From contig NZ_CP017688.1 of NCBI RefSeq assembly GCF_001831475.1, positions 2,604,001 through 2,668,000 of the forward strand: a DNA stretch of 64,000 bases, in the 5' to 3' direction. Below, one piece after another: positions 19,975 to 29,386 of this stretch. Positions within the stretch are counted from its first letter, which is position 1. Each line of letters begins with the position of its first letter. Source of the DNA: Flavobacterium crassostreae (GTDB taxonomy: Bacteria; Bacteroidota; Bacteroidia; Flavobacteriales; Flavobacteriaceae). The notes under the pieces are model-generated. The model did no database searches. It was not told the origin of the DNA and saw nothing but the letters and a program-made list of their open reading frames with translations. The translations under genes were made by a program, and so were the position numbers.

Positions 19975-22164
19975 TTATTTTGTAAATAATAATTCTCTGT
20001 ATTTGGTTAGAGTCCATAATTCGTTGTCTACTAATAGCTCTAATTTGTCGCAGTGCTCACGGATTATTTCAAAGTAAGGTTTTACGTTATCACAATAGGC
20101 TTCGGCCATTTCTTGTGCGCTGGTCAATACGTTGGCTTTTTTTCTTTCGTTGGTCATTTCTGCAACTTTAGAGTTGATGCCTTCGATGTGTCTAGAAATA
20201 GACTTGATTATTAGTATTTGCTCTTTGGCTATTTCTTTAAAGTCTTCTCCAAAAATATCTTTTAATCCTTTTACGTTTTCTATTAAGGTGTTTTGGTATT
20301 TTATAGCCGTTGGAATGACGTGGTTTTTAGAAATATCGCCCAATACGCGTCCTTCTATCTGAATTTTTTTGGTGTATTCTTCTAGTTCAATTTCATAACG
20401 AGCCTCTACCTCTACGTTGTTCATGATACCCATGCTAGAAAACAAATCTAAGGCTTGTTTGGATGCTCTTGCTTTTAAGGCTTGTGGCGTGGTTTTGAAG
20501 TTGCTTAAACCTCTTTTTGCGGCTTCTATTTCCCAAGCTTCGCTGTAACCATCTCCTTCAAAAAGGATTTTTTTAGAATGTTTGATGTACTCGCGTAACA
20601 CGTTAAAGATTGCATCATCTTTTTTCATGTCTTTGGTTTCGATTAAAGCGTCTACTTCGGCTTTAAATTCTTTTAATTGCTTGGCTACAATAGTGTTTAA
20701 GGTAGTCATAGAGTTAGAACAGTTGGCGGTAGATCCTACGGCTCTAAATTCAAATTTATTTCCGGTGAAGGCAAACGGGGACGTTCGGTTTCTGTCTGTG
20801 TTGTCTAAGATAACTTCAGGGATTTTACCTACAACATTTAATTTTAAATCGGTTTTTTCTTCTGGAGATAATTTTCCAGTTGTTACTCCCTCTAGCTCTT
20901 CGAGCACTTTGGTTAATTGCTCTCCTATAAATACGGATATAATTGCAGGTGGCGCCTCATTGGCTCCTAGTCTGTGGTCGTTACTTGCCGTTGCAATGGC
21001 TGCTCTTAATAATGCCTCGTGGTCATTAACTGCTTTGATGGTATTGATAAAGAAGGTTAAAAACTGTAGGTTAGTCATCGGAGTTTTGCTTGGACTCAAT
21101 AAGTTTACTCCTGTATCGGTGGCTAGAGACCAGTTGTTGTGTTTTCCGGAACCATTCACTCCTTTAAAAGGTTTTTCGTGTAGCAATACTTTTAGATCAT
21201 GGCGTTCTGCTACTTTTTGCATCACATCCATCAACAAACAGTTGTGGTCTACTGCTAAATTGGTTTCTTCAAAAATAGGAGCAAATTCAAACTGATTGGG
21301 TGCTACTTCGTTATGACGGGTTTTTACCGGAATGCCTAAAAGCATGCATTCTTGCTCTAAATCTCTCATGTAGGTTAAGGCACGAGTAGGTATAGAACCA
21401 AAATAATGGTCGTCTAGTTGTTGTCCTTTGGCGGAGGTATGCCCAAGCAACGTTCTACCGGTCATCATTAAGTCTGGACGGGATTCTGCCAAGGATCTAT
21501 CGATCAAAAAATATTCTTGCTCCCATCCTAGAGTTGCTGTTACTTTTTTGACGTTTTTGTCAAAATATTTACACACATCTGTAGCGGCTTCATCAATTGC
21601 AGACAAAGCTCTCAATAAAGGTATTTTATTATCTAATGCTTCTCCGGTGTACGAAATAAATACTGTTGGAATGCATAAAGTAGTCCCATATATAAAAGCT
21701 GGTGAGGTTGGATCCCAAGCAGTGTATCCTCTTGCCTCAAATGTATTTCGGATTCCTCCGTTAGGAAAACTAGAGGCATCTGGCTCTTGTTGTACCAATT
21801 GTGCTCCTCCAAATTTTTCGACAGGATCGCCGCCATCAGGAGAGGTTTCAAAAAAGGCATCGTGCTTTTCTGCGGTAGCTCCAGTTAATGGTTGGAACCA
21901 GTGTGTATAATGTGTCACTCCTTTGGATAGTGCCCACTCTTTCATGCCCATGGCAATATAATCTGCTAATTTTCTGTCAATTTTTATTCCGTGCTCAATA
22001 GCTCCTTGCACGCCTTTAAGAGCATCCGAAGTCAAATATTGCTTCATTGCTTTTTCATTAAAAACATTGGAACCAAAAATAGCCGATTTTCTGGCTGTTT
22101 CTTCAAATTGTACTGGCTTTCTGGTAGAAGCTTCTCTTAAAGCCTGGAATCGTATTGTAGACAT
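19975..22164 (-). CDS. glnN: Type III glutamine synthetase
   Basis: The 729-residue protein is a GSIII enzyme making glutamine from glutamate, ammonia and ATP, the class characteristic of Bacteroidetes and cyanobacteria and much longer than GSI (about 450-470 residues). Recognisable pieces are the N-terminal GSIII extension, LHEKPFKGVNGSGKHNNWS with the ATP-site histidine/asparagine, and NRTSPFAFTGNKFEFRAVGS with the glutamate-binding arginine. It is monocistronic, with a promoter box 41 bases before ATG 22164 and a strong terminator 20 bases after the stop. Confidence 0.96.
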   Translation of the reverse strand: MSTIRFQALREASTRKPVQFEETARKSAIFGSNVFNEKAMKQYLTSDALKGVQGAIEHGIKIDRKLADYIAMGMKEWALSKGVTHYTHWFQPLTGATAEKHDAFFETSPDGGDPVEKFGGAQLVQQEPDASSFPNGGIRNTFEARGYTAWDPTSPAFIYGTTLCIPTVFISYTGEALDNKIPLLRALSAIDEAATDVCKYFDKNVKKVTATLGWEQEYFLIDRSLAESRPDLMMTGRTLLGHTSAKGQQLDDHYFGSIPTRALTYMRDLEQECMLLGIPVKTRHNEVAPNQFEFAPIFEETNLAVDHNCLLMDVMQKVAERHDLKVLLHEKPFKGVNGSGKHNNWSLATDTGVNLLSPSKTPMTNLQFLTFFINTIKAVNDHEALLRAAIATASNDHRLGANEAPPAIISVFIGEQLTKVLEELEGVTTGKLSPEEKTDLKLNVVGKIPEVILDNTDRNRTSPFAFTGNKFEFRAVGSTANCSNSMTTLNTIVAKQLKEFKAEVDALIETKDMKKDDAIFNVLREYIKHSKKILFEGDGYSEAWEIEAAKRGLSNFKTTPQALKARASKQALDLFSSMGIMNNVEVEARYEIELEEYTKKIQIEGRVLGDISKNHVIPTAIKYQNTLIENVKGLKDIFGEDFKEIAKEQILIIKSISRHIEGINSKVAEMTNERKKANVLTSAQEMAEAYCDNVKPYFEIIREHCDKLELLVDNELWTLTKYRELLFTK

Positions 22165-22204
22165 AATTTTGTTTTGTTTTGTTTAAACCCCCTCTAATTT
22201 GCTG

Positions 22205-22212
22205 CAAATATA
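22205..22212 (-). promoter_or_regulatory. -7 promoter box upstream of glnN
   Basis: TATATTTG on the minus strand matches TAnnTTTG. No clear -33 TTG; the region upstream is A/T-rich with the short palindromic stretch TTTATATAAA. Nothing else is seen in the 294 bases between glnN and the terC-like gene except the divergent promoter box at 22425. Confidence 0.5.
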
Positions 22213-22424
22213 AAAAAAATATCACTTTATATAAAGTTTGCCTCTATTTTTTATGGGTGTAGACTCCAAATTATCTAATTGTTAAGAAATAGTACGGTAA
22301 TTAGTGGGTGTTTTATTTTAACTTATTTTTTGCACTAAAACAGGGTATTTCCTAAAAGTAACTTAAAAATAGCCTCAGGAGATTAAGTTTGCTGCAATAA
22401 GTTTTAATCTTCTCTACCAAAAAG

Positions 22425-22432
22425 TATCTTTG
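22425..22432 (+). promoter_or_regulatory. -7 promoter box of the TerC-family gene
   Basis: TATCTTTG matches TAnnTTTG, 26 bases before the ATG. No TTG at the right distance. Confidence 0.5.
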
Positions 22433-22458
22433 TATTTTCAAATTATAAAACACATTGT

Positions 22459-23403
22459 ATGATTGTCTGGAGTTGTTTTTTGATTGCTATATTTATATTT
22501 TTAGCATTAGATTTGGGTGTTTTTAACAAAACACCACACATTATTAGTACCAAAGAAGCTAGTAAATGGACTGGAATCTGGGTGACTATTTCGTTTCTTT
22601 TCTCTGGAGTAATCTATTGGTTGTATAGTAATAACTATGTAGCAAATCCTGATGGATTGAAACCCGCTGTGGCTACCATGAAATTTATAACCGGGTATTT
22701 GATTGAACTCTCTTTGAGTGTAGATAATATTTTTGTGATTGCTATTATTTTTGCTGCCTTTAAAATACCCAAAAAATACCAACACCGCGTTTTGTTTTGG
22801 GGGATTTTGGGTGCTATTGTTTTTAGAGGAATTATGATTTATTTTGGGGTATTGCTTATTCACAAATTTTCATGGACTACTTATATCTTTGGAGCATTTT
22901 TGTTTTATACCGCTATGAAAATGTTGTTTACCGATGAAGAGGAGCAATTTGATCCCAAAAAATCTTTTGTTTTTAAAATGATTAAAAAAATCATGCCCAT
23001 CACTACTACTATAGATGGCGAGCACTTTTTTGTAAAAAGAAAACACATCAGAGCCGCAACACCTCTATTTGTTGCATTACTTGTTATCGAAGTTATGGAT
23101 GTGATCTTTGCCTTGGATAGCGTTCCTGCCATTTTAGCCATCACCAGCGATCCTTTTTTGGTGTTCAGCTCTAATATTTTTGCTATTTTAGGGTTGCGTT
23201 CTATGTATTTTTTCTTGGCTAATATGCTGGAAAAATTCAGCTATTTAGAATACAGCTTAATTGCCATTTTGAGCTTTGTGGGGCTAAAAATGCTATTGCA
23301 TGATTTTATAGAAATTCCAGAATGGGGTTCTTTGGCCTTTATTGCAGCTGCTTTATTGACTGGTATAGCGGTTTCATTAACAAAAAGTAAAAAACAATCC
23401 TAA
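22459..23403 (+). CDS. TerC/Alx family integral membrane protein
   Basis: The 314-residue inner-membrane protein has about eight hydrophobic helices and the TerC signatures LSLSVDNIFVIAIIF and VMDVIFALDSVPAILAIT, each with conserved acidic residues inside helices. TerC/Alx proteins have been linked to tellurite resistance and, more recently, to manganese export that loads secreted proteins or protects against metal stress. No ter-operon partners lie nearby, so the manganese role is the likelier inference. Start ATG 22459; a perfect palindromic terminator follows. Confidence 0.88.
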   Translation: MIVWSCFLIAIFIFLALDLGVFNKTPHIISTKEASKWTGIWVTISFLFSGVIYWLYSNNYVANPDGLKPAVATMKFITGYLIELSLSVDNIFVIAIIFAAFKIPKKYQHRVLFWGILGAIVFRGIMIYFGVLLIHKFSWTTYIFGAFLFYTAMKMLFTDEEEQFDPKKSFVFKMIKKIMPITTTIDGEHFFVKRKHIRAATPLFVALLVIEVMDVIFALDSVPAILAITSDPFLVFSSNIFAILGLRSMYFFLANMLEKFSYLEYSLIAILSFVGLKMLLHDFIEIPEWGSLAFIAAALLTGIAVSLTKSKKQS

Positions 23404-23432
23404 CCAATAAACGAATTTTATAGGTTTTTAAA

Positions 23433-23480
23433 GAGTCATAAAAAAAAGGAAATCCATGGATTTCCTTTTTTTTATGACTC
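23433..23480. terminator. Perfect 48-bp palindrome, bidirectional terminator
   Basis: Arms 23433-23456 and 23457-23480 are exact reverse complements with no unpaired loop in the sequence (centre GGAAATCCATGGATTTCC), with A8/T8 tracts inside. It separates the convergent TerC gene and lipoprotein gene and can terminate both. Confidence 0.85.
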
Positions 23481-23494
23481 GAGGATCTACAAAA

Positions 23495-24010
23495 TTAAAA
23501 TTCAACTTTGGTAATCTCTGAATCGGTTTTATTTAAAGCAGCCATAACAGCTAGGTAGTTGTTGGTGTTGACCGAAGCTGCAAAATAGGCAGGAACCATC
23601 ACTACTCTAAAAGTTTGGTTTTGTGTCCAACCTGACGGAATTAAATTTAAATTAAAATTTGCACCCATAAAAATCGTTACTGCTTTTGTGGTAAAATCAA
23701 AATTATAATCTACCTCATCGCCATTATCTAAATAATAGGTTTGCGGAACAGGCCTCCATACATCCGTACCGTTGACTACTTTATATAAATGGTACACCAA
23801 AACTACATCCGAAGAATAAAGGGGCGAATCAAAAAAGAGTGATTTAGTATAATTATTGTTTCCGTTAAAAGACACTGTGGCTTCAAAAGCCTGACTTGTT
23901 AATCCGTTGGTTCCGTTTAGTCCATCAAAACCAGCTGGGCCTTGGGGTCCGGTACAACCCGATAACACCAGCAAACCGATAACAGACAAAAGAGTAATTA
24001 TTTTTTTCAT
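23495..24010 (-). CDS. Lipoprotein with a short collagen-like segment, function unknown
   Basis: The 171-residue protein has a lipoprotein signal ending LVLSGC (Cys 19). It is followed at once by a short Gly-X-Y stretch GPQGPAGFDGLNGTNG (about 21-36) and then a beta-rich domain (about 42-171). The collagen-like stalk plus lipid anchor suggests surface display on a short stalk; such proteins are common in Bacteroidetes and usually unnamed. Before the island inserted, this gene would have been the neighbour downstream of icmF. Confidence 0.75.
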   Translation of the reverse strand: MKKIITLLSVIGLLVLSGCTGPQGPAGFDGLNGTNGLTSQAFEATVSFNGNNNYTKSLFFDSPLYSSDVVLVYHLYKVVNGTDVWRPVPQTYYLDNGDEVDYNFDFTTKAVTIFMGANFNLNLIPSGWTQNQTFRVVMVPAYFAASVNTNNYLAVMAALNKTDSEITKVEF

Positions 24011-24082
24011 AATCTATTTTTTTATGGTTAGTATATCTTATTCATGAACTGTGCCAAATTTTAGCTTGCTTAGCTATTTTTA

Positions 24083-24133
24083 TAAACTAATTTATCTCTA
24101 TTGTATTGGTTTAAAACTATTTTAGTCCACGAG
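24083..24133 (+). repeat. Degenerate copy of the element's left-end sequence, outside attL
   Basis: The stretch at 24083-24133 (ACTAATT ... TTTAAAAC ... TTTTAGTC ... ACGAG) resembles 24343-24407 just inside the element, roughly three quarters identical by eye over 45 bases, but lacks one of the paired TAGTCAAC units. It may be the scar of an older related element. Apart from this and attL, I see nothing coding in 24011-24502. Confidence 0.35.
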
Positions 24134-24325
24134 CTTGTATTTTAATTCTTAAAAAGACTCTCTGTTTTTAAACAATTAGTGCGTCCCATAAACCAAAATA
24201 ATCTAAAATTTATTATTAATAAATCCGTTTGAAATTTAAAAGAATACTCCTAAATTATTATGGGAATGGAATAACCCAATAAAACCAAGGGTTTTTTTTC
24301 ATTTTTTACGCGCATCTATTTTGTG

Positions 24326-24348
24326 TTTCTACATATTTCTTCTATACT
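24326..24348 (+). repeat. attL: left copy of the 23-bp attachment repeat
   Basis: Identical over 23 bases to 43760-43782 (both begin TTTCTACATATTTC). This copy is the orphaned 3' end of icmF (codons for Y-R-R-N-M and stop, read on the minus strand). Confidence 0.85.
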
Positions 24349-24383
24349 AATTAACCCATATTTCATTGATTTAAAACAAATTT

Positions 24384-24402
24384 TAGTCAACCATTAGTCA
24401 AC
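24384..24402 (+). repeat. Paired TAGTCAAC repeats, probable integrase arm sites (left end)
   Basis: TAGTCAAC occurs at 24384-24391 and 24395-24402, 11 bases apart. The same pair with the same spacing and orientation occurs near the right end at 43645-43663. Confidence 0.6.
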
Positions 24403-24502
24403 GAGGTGATTTTTTTATGGCGAAACTCTCTATTATGTTTACTTATACAATTAGAGTGACTGCCTTTTAAAGGCAATATTTTATGATTCAATACAATGGG
24501 TT

Positions 24503-24792
24503 TTAAAAAATATACTCATCAGCCAACTGATTTATTTCTTGTTTTGTTTTTACTCTTGTTGAAGTTATCCAATTTCTGATTTTTTAAAACACAATCGTTT
24601 TCCAACTTTAAAGTGTGGAATTTTACGCTTATGGGTTAAACCATAAACAGTCGCTTTAGATAATTCAACAAAACTAGCTACTTCATCTATATCCACAAAA
24701 TCATCCTCACTTTTTGACGGTGCATTGAGTTTCTCAATAGTCTTCTCAATATTGTTTAATTTCTCTAAAATAATTTCAAAAGGATTTTCCGT
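24503..24792 (-). pseudogene. Decayed excisionase-like helix-turn-helix gene
   Basis: Reading the minus strand from 24792 gives an open frame starting ACG GAA AAT CCT. It has a coiled N-terminus (EKLNNIEKTIEKLNAP) and a MerR/excisionase-type winged HTH (IDEVASFVELSKATVYGL, KIPHFKVGKRLCFKKSEI). It stops at 24567-24565. In another frame it resumes WITSTRVKTKQEINQL to a stop at 24503, the usual C-terminus of this family. So the expected ATG is ACG, and a frameshift interrupts the end; a 7-base loss between AAATTGG copies would explain it. It lies just inside attL, where an excisionase could belong. Protein-level reading is clear; pseudogene status is inference. Confidence 0.6.
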
Positions 24793-24834
24793 TTTTTAGA
24801 CAAAAATAATCAAGAATGATTATTAAGTTTAAAA

Positions 24835-26094
24835 TTATATATCCAATAAAAGTAAAATTTCTTTTCCTATTTCTAAATTAAGATCCATTCCATTCATCAC
24901 TTTTACAAAACCTAATTTACAAAAATTCTCAGCTACCCTTCCTTTATGGAATTTACCAAAAGAAGTTTCTTTACTATTAGTTGTTGGATATAATAACATA
25001 CTTTTTTCGGACTTCCAATACATGTTGTAAACATACATTTGTTTTAAATCTTCATCATCAGGGTCGGCAAATTCCTTGATTTTCCATTTGGTATCTATTA
25101 TAAAAGGTTTCTCTTTATTTTCACCATTAGTCAGGTATGTTTTTGAAATCACAATATCTGGCTTAATCAATTTATCATTCCAGAATTTATCTCGATTTTG
25201 AAAACTTACTTTTATAGTTGGATCATCCACTTTTAAAAGCATTCTATAAATATATTCTTCCCAGAGCTTATTCATATCAAATAACAAAGCCAACATGTTC
25301 TCATTCCCTCCTTTGATATCAGGAGAATAATTGAGTAAAATCATTTTGGCAATTTTTATCGCTTCGCTATATGGTGCAGTTTTTCTGTTAGAAGTTAATT
25401 TGTCAAAATGAGATTTGTTGATTTGGATTTCTTTTACTTCTGGAAAATTTAATAACAAACGATTTACACCATCAATTAGATAGGTGTTGTTCGTAATTGT
25501 TTTCAGGACTTGTAATGCCTTAAACAAAATTTGATTTATTAAATGATCATAATCATAAACCTGATGCGTAGTATAAAATCGCTCTTGGCGAATTAAGTTC
25601 TGCTGTATGTTTTTAGCAAAGTCTAACCGTCCTTTTAATGCCTTAACATTACCGCTATCTTTACTGTACTTCTTAATTAGCCCTTGTTGCAGTAACTGTC
25701 CTATTTCATTTAAAAATAACTCAAAATACAAATCTAGTAGCGAATTATGTCTTTTTCGTAAAGCTGCTTCTGATACCGCGTTTACTTTTATTTTCTTGCA
25801 ATGGGCAAGCATACTCAGTAACACTTTATGCCAAACGTCTTTTTCATTTTCATTAGAAGTGTTGGCTTTATCAGCTTTAGGTAATATCTCGATTGTAGTA
25901 CTCCCAATTTGAATAACCCCTACATAACTTTTGAACTTAACGCCATGTCTAATAGCCTCAAAATAGATGTTTTTGTTGGCATCATTGTATTGCCACAATT
26001 TATCAATGATTTTATCTCCCAAAGCTTCCCCTTTTACACAACGAGATTTGGAAGTTAATTTATCATGTTCAAAAACACGGATTAGTCTACTCAT
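24835..26094 (-). CDS. mcrC: McrC-type nuclease subunit of a McrBC restriction system
   Basis: The 419-residue protein is McrC (PF10117), the endonuclease partner of McrB in modification-dependent restriction of methylated DNA. The N-terminal half is the McrB-binding part. The C-terminal nuclease has the PD-(D/E)xK pattern: PDIVIS at 312-317, IIDTKWK with D334 and K336, and QMYVYN at 352-357. It follows mcrB by three bases on the minus strand, so both are one operon. The pair may cut incoming DNA carrying foreign methylation; target specificity cannot be read from sequence. Confidence 0.9.
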   Translation of the reverse strand: MSRLIRVFEHDKLTSKSRCVKGEALGDKIIDKLWQYNDANKNIYFEAIRHGVKFKSYVGVIQIGSTTIEILPKADKANTSNENEKDVWHKVLLSMLAHCKKIKVNAVSEAALRKRHNSLLDLYFELFLNEIGQLLQQGLIKKYSKDSGNVKALKGRLDFAKNIQQNLIRQERFYTTHQVYDYDHLINQILFKALQVLKTITNNTYLIDGVNRLLLNFPEVKEIQINKSHFDKLTSNRKTAPYSEAIKIAKMILLNYSPDIKGGNENMLALLFDMNKLWEEYIYRMLLKVDDPTIKVSFQNRDKFWNDKLIKPDIVISKTYLTNGENKEKPFIIDTKWKIKEFADPDDEDLKQMYVYNMYWKSEKSMLLYPTTNSKETSFGKFHKGRVAENFCKLGFVKVMNGMDLNLEIGKEILLLLDI

Positions 26095-26097
26095 AAT

Positions 26098-28038
26098 TTA
26101 GATTTCAGAAAATTTCCAATCCGTTTCTTTTCTAATTTTGAATACTGACTTTTGTTTTAGATCTTCCTGTATATCGGTATCGTATTCGTCAAATTTAGCA
26201 AAACTAAAAGTATGATTTATTTTTTCTACAAAGCTTGAACCTAATACCAATCCTATTTTTCCGAAATCGCCAAAGAAATATTCTTCCAATAAAGGTATAA
26301 TTTCATTCTTGAATGAATGATGCAAAGAAGCCGAGTCATGAACTTTTAAAAAGTAAGAGTGACCTATTCTATGATCTTTATCGATTAGTTTTTCAATTCG
26401 GGTATTAATAGTATTTAATAGTTCCTCTAAGTCAATACCGTCTACAAGACCTTTCATTCGACCAGACTTACCGGTTGTCTTGATTAAATATGGTTTAGGT
26501 TCCATTTCTTCAAAACTAAAACGCCTTCTCAAAGCTGAATCTAATGACTCTACACTTCTATCTGCAGTATTCATTGTGCCAATAATATGCAAATTTGCTG
26601 GCACCCCAAATTTATCTTTGCTATAGGGTAATGTAACCTCTAATGCTTCATCTTTCCCTAATCGTTTATCTTCTTCAATCAATGTAATTAATTCACCAAA
26701 GATTTGAGAAACGTTACCGCGATTGATTTCGTCAATAATTAAAACAAATTTTTTATTTGAATTAGCAATATCTTCTACTTCAACAGGATAGTGCTTTTTG
26801 ATGTATTCCCCGATTGATGTCGTATAAGGTTTCCAGTCTCTAATACTGCCATTAACAACATAATCTCTTGCCATTTCTTTGGTAACTCCCATATTTGTTC
26901 CCTTTTCTGTTTCGGGTATTGCTACAGCAGTTTCGTTACTATTAATAATAACCTTAAATTTCTTTTTGTGTGTTGGAGTTTCTAACAATAGAGAACCTTT
27001 GGTCATAACTTCTTCGATAAATCTTGAATAGGAGTCATCAAAGTTTTTAGATATTTTTTTGGCAGAAGCTTCTTTACATAGTTTTTTAAAAACCCCATCA
27101 ATTATTTCATAAGTTACTTTTTCGTTTTTCGTCTCAGGTTTAATACCCTCAATAAAATCCTCATAACTCATACTTTGATGAAATGTAGTAAAGACGATTT
27201 GACCATTCTTAATGTAATCATCAAATCTTCTTTTTAAGTCAACTCTATTTTCAAGGTTGATTTCTAATTCACTTTTATGTTCAAGTATTGATAAGGATCG
27301 ATTGATTGAATTATAGGTTTTTCCAGTTCCAGGAGGACCGTATAGGATTTGATTGAGTGGTTGGTTTTTTAATTCTAATGATGTAATATCAACAACTTCT
27401 TCAATTGTATCGTCGATTAAATCGAAAGTTACATCATGACTTTTATAATTTTTAAAACGTTCTCCCATCTTTTTAAACATTTTATTTTGCTCTTCTGTAG
27501 AAAATCGATGTGCTATAAATGTATTGTCTTTAACTTTTATATTTTGAATTTCAGTATCGACTATGGGGATAATTTTATCTAAATCATCTTCCAAATCAAA
27601 CACCATACTTTCAAAATTAATATATTGTTTGTTTGACGATACTTGAGAAAACTCCATTTTATGAGCGTCTTCACTTCTAGAAAATCTATCACCAAAACTT
27701 TCAAGTTTTAATCTAATATTTTTGATTAAATCAAGTGCTAATTGATTTTGTTTGTTTTCTGGATTTTTAGTTTGATTAAATTGAATATTATAGCTAATTT
27801 CATTTTTGTTTATCTTGAAAACAAGATTGATCAAATCTGAAGATGAACCAGGATAAGCAACAGGTATAAACCAAAATGTTGTGGAAAAATAATTAGATTT
27901 CTCAGTACCTATAAAATAATTTAATTCAGCCCCTTTATTGGCTTTTTGTCTTACTGAAAAAGTAAATTTTTCATTCTTATTATGCTTGGACATTAACCAA
28001 TCATATACTTGTTTTTCGTAGTCTTTATAGCTAATCAT
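26098..28038 (-). CDS. mcrB: McrB-type AAA+ GTPase of a McrBC restriction system
   Basis: The 646-residue protein has an N-terminal recognition part (1 to about 200) unlike the E. coli McrB methylcytosine domain. An AAA+ motor follows with Walker A GPPGTGKT (234-241), Walker B LIIDEINRG (433-441) and the McrB-type sensor MNTADRS (489-495) with arginines SALRRRF. McrB hydrolyses GTP, recognises modified DNA through its N-terminus and drives McrC cleavage. The divergent N-terminus suggests a different modified target, which is inference. Start ATG 28038; the next gene upstream is divergent. Confidence 0.92.
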   Translation of the reverse strand: MISYKDYEKQVYDWLMSKHNKNEKFTFSVRQKANKGAELNYFIGTEKSNYFSTTFWFIPVAYPGSSSDLINLVFKINKNEISYNIQFNQTKNPENKQNQLALDLIKNIRLKLESFGDRFSRSEDAHKMEFSQVSSNKQYINFESMVFDLEDDLDKIIPIVDTEIQNIKVKDNTFIAHRFSTEEQNKMFKKMGERFKNYKSHDVTFDLIDDTIEEVVDITSLELKNQPLNQILYGPPGTGKTYNSINRSLSILEHKSELEINLENRVDLKRRFDDYIKNGQIVFTTFHQSMSYEDFIEGIKPETKNEKVTYEIIDGVFKKLCKEASAKKISKNFDDSYSRFIEEVMTKGSLLLETPTHKKKFKVIINSNETAVAIPETEKGTNMGVTKEMARDYVVNGSIRDWKPYTTSIGEYIKKHYPVEVEDIANSNKKFVLIIDEINRGNVSQIFGELITLIEEDKRLGKDEALEVTLPYSKDKFGVPANLHIIGTMNTADRSVESLDSALRRRFSFEEMEPKPYLIKTTGKSGRMKGLVDGIDLEELLNTINTRIEKLIDKDHRIGHSYFLKVHDSASLHHSFKNEIIPLLEEYFFGDFGKIGLVLGSSFVEKINHTFSFAKFDEYDTDIQEDLKQKSVFKIRKETDWKFSEI

Positions 28039-28191
28039 TTACTGGTGCTTTTTTCTGTTTGAATATAAATCTAATATAGAGCGTTAATATATAATTTTAT
28101 CTTTTCAATTATTTACAACTATTATTGAATGTAAATATAAATTCTTTGTCAAATTAAACCATACCGTTTTATATAATTATCCAACAAAATA

Positions 28192-28220
28192 TTGATTGTT
28201 AACTAATTTATTTACATTTG
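28192..28220 (+). promoter_or_regulatory. Consensus promoter of the ATPase-nuclease operon
   Basis: TTG at 28192-28194, an 18-base spacer and TACATTTG at 28213-28220 match the flavobacterial consensus fully, 20 bases before ATG 28240, so the leader is very short. Confidence 0.75.
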
Positions 28221-28239
28221 TGTACAATTTAGAATAAAA

Positions 28240-29385
28240 ATGAAAGAATCTATAATAATCAAGAACTTAGGGCCGCTTAAAGATATTCATATTAAAGATA
28301 TTAAGCCTTTCACGGTATTAATAGGGGAATCAGGAAGTGGTAAGAGTACATTGATGAAGTGCATCTCTCTTTTTAGATATGTGTTTAAAATGGAAAATAT
28401 CAGGTCTTATTTAAAACACAGTAAAATTTCTAAAAGTCCATTCCGTTTTCACATAGATAAGCATATAAAAAACAGTGGTTTAGATGAATTTATTAAATCA
28501 AATACTGTAATAATTTATACTGTTACTTTTGATGATGGTGAAACTGTTGAGATTAAATACAATGATAAAAAATTAAACAAAACTAAATTTATTAGTCCTA
28601 ACAATATTCATTTTACAAAAATTAGTTTTGTTACAGAAAATAGAAATATTATACCCTTATGGGCTAGCAATAGCGCATCATTAGCAGGGGCTTATTTAGG
28701 TTTTTATTTTCATGAAGTTTATAAGGATTTTGAACTTGCTACTGAGTCATTGAAATCAATAAATTTAGATCATGTTGGTCTTAAATTTGTGGTAAAAAGA
28801 ACTAATAAAGGCAAAGAATATGTAGTTGAGTCAAAGGACAGCAAGGATTTTGAAATAAAATTCAAAAACAGTTCTTCAGGAACTCAAAGTTCAGCTCCCA
28901 TTACTTTAATTTCAAAATATTTTACTTCAAAATTTGATTTCGAAGATGCGTTTAATAGATCTGTTTTAAGTTATTTGTCAGCGGTTGATAGTTTAACAGA
29001 TTTTAGACCTGTTAAAAATTTAAGTGAGTTAAACAAAAAAATATTTATTCATATAGAAGAGCCTGAACTGAGTTTATATCCTGATGCTCAGTTTAAATTG
29101 ATGGATGAATTGGTAAAAGATTGTTTTAATAAAAACGACAATGACACCAATTTATTTATCTCGACACACAGCCCTTATATTGTGAATCAACTTAATCTAA
29201 TGATTAAAGCTTTTGACAACAATGTGGAAGGAATAGCAAAATATGATTTTGAAAAATTAGCAGTTTATCAAGTTGCCGATGGAGGATTGCAAAGTTTAAT
29301 TGCTCAAAACGAAAGGTTAGTAAATACAAACCCTTTGTCTGAAACAATTAATGCTATTTATGATCAATATAACGCTATAGGTTAA
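28240..29385 (+). CDS. ABC/AAA15-type ATPase of a putative two-gene defence module
   Basis: The 381-residue cytoplasmic protein has the ABC-ATPase layout of OLD, RloC, PtuA and AriA defence ATPases: Walker A GESGSGKST (29-37), signature-like SSSGTQSS (211-218), Walker B FIHIEEPELSLYP with E273/E274 (269-281) and H-loop ISTHSPYI (307-314). The insert between Walker A and signature is short (about 170 residues), with no long SMC-like coiled coil, no Toprim and no fused nuclease. The next gene starts one base after its stop. Most likely it senses phage or foreign DNA and controls its partner; that role is inferred from fold, pairing and location between two restriction systems. I do not recognise it as a named system. 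Confidence 0.85.
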   Translation: MKESIIIKNLGPLKDIHIKDIKPFTVLIGESGSGKSTLMKCISLFRYVFKMENIRSYLKHSKISKSPFRFHIDKHIKNSGLDEFIKSNTVIIYTVTFDDGETVEIKYNDKKLNKTKFISPNNIHFTKISFVTENRNIIPLWASNSASLAGAYLGFYFHEVYKDFELATESLKSINLDHVGLKFVVKRTNKGKEYVVESKDSKDFEIKFKNSSSGTQSSAPITLISKYFTSKFDFEDAFNRSVLSYLSAVDSLTDFRPVKNLSELNKKIFIHIEEPELSLYPDAQFKLMDELVKDCFNKNDNDTNLFISTHSPYIVNQLNLMIKAFDNNVEGIAKYDFEKLAVYQVADGGLQSLIAQNERLVNTNPLSETINAIYDQYNAIG

Positions 29386-29386
29386 T

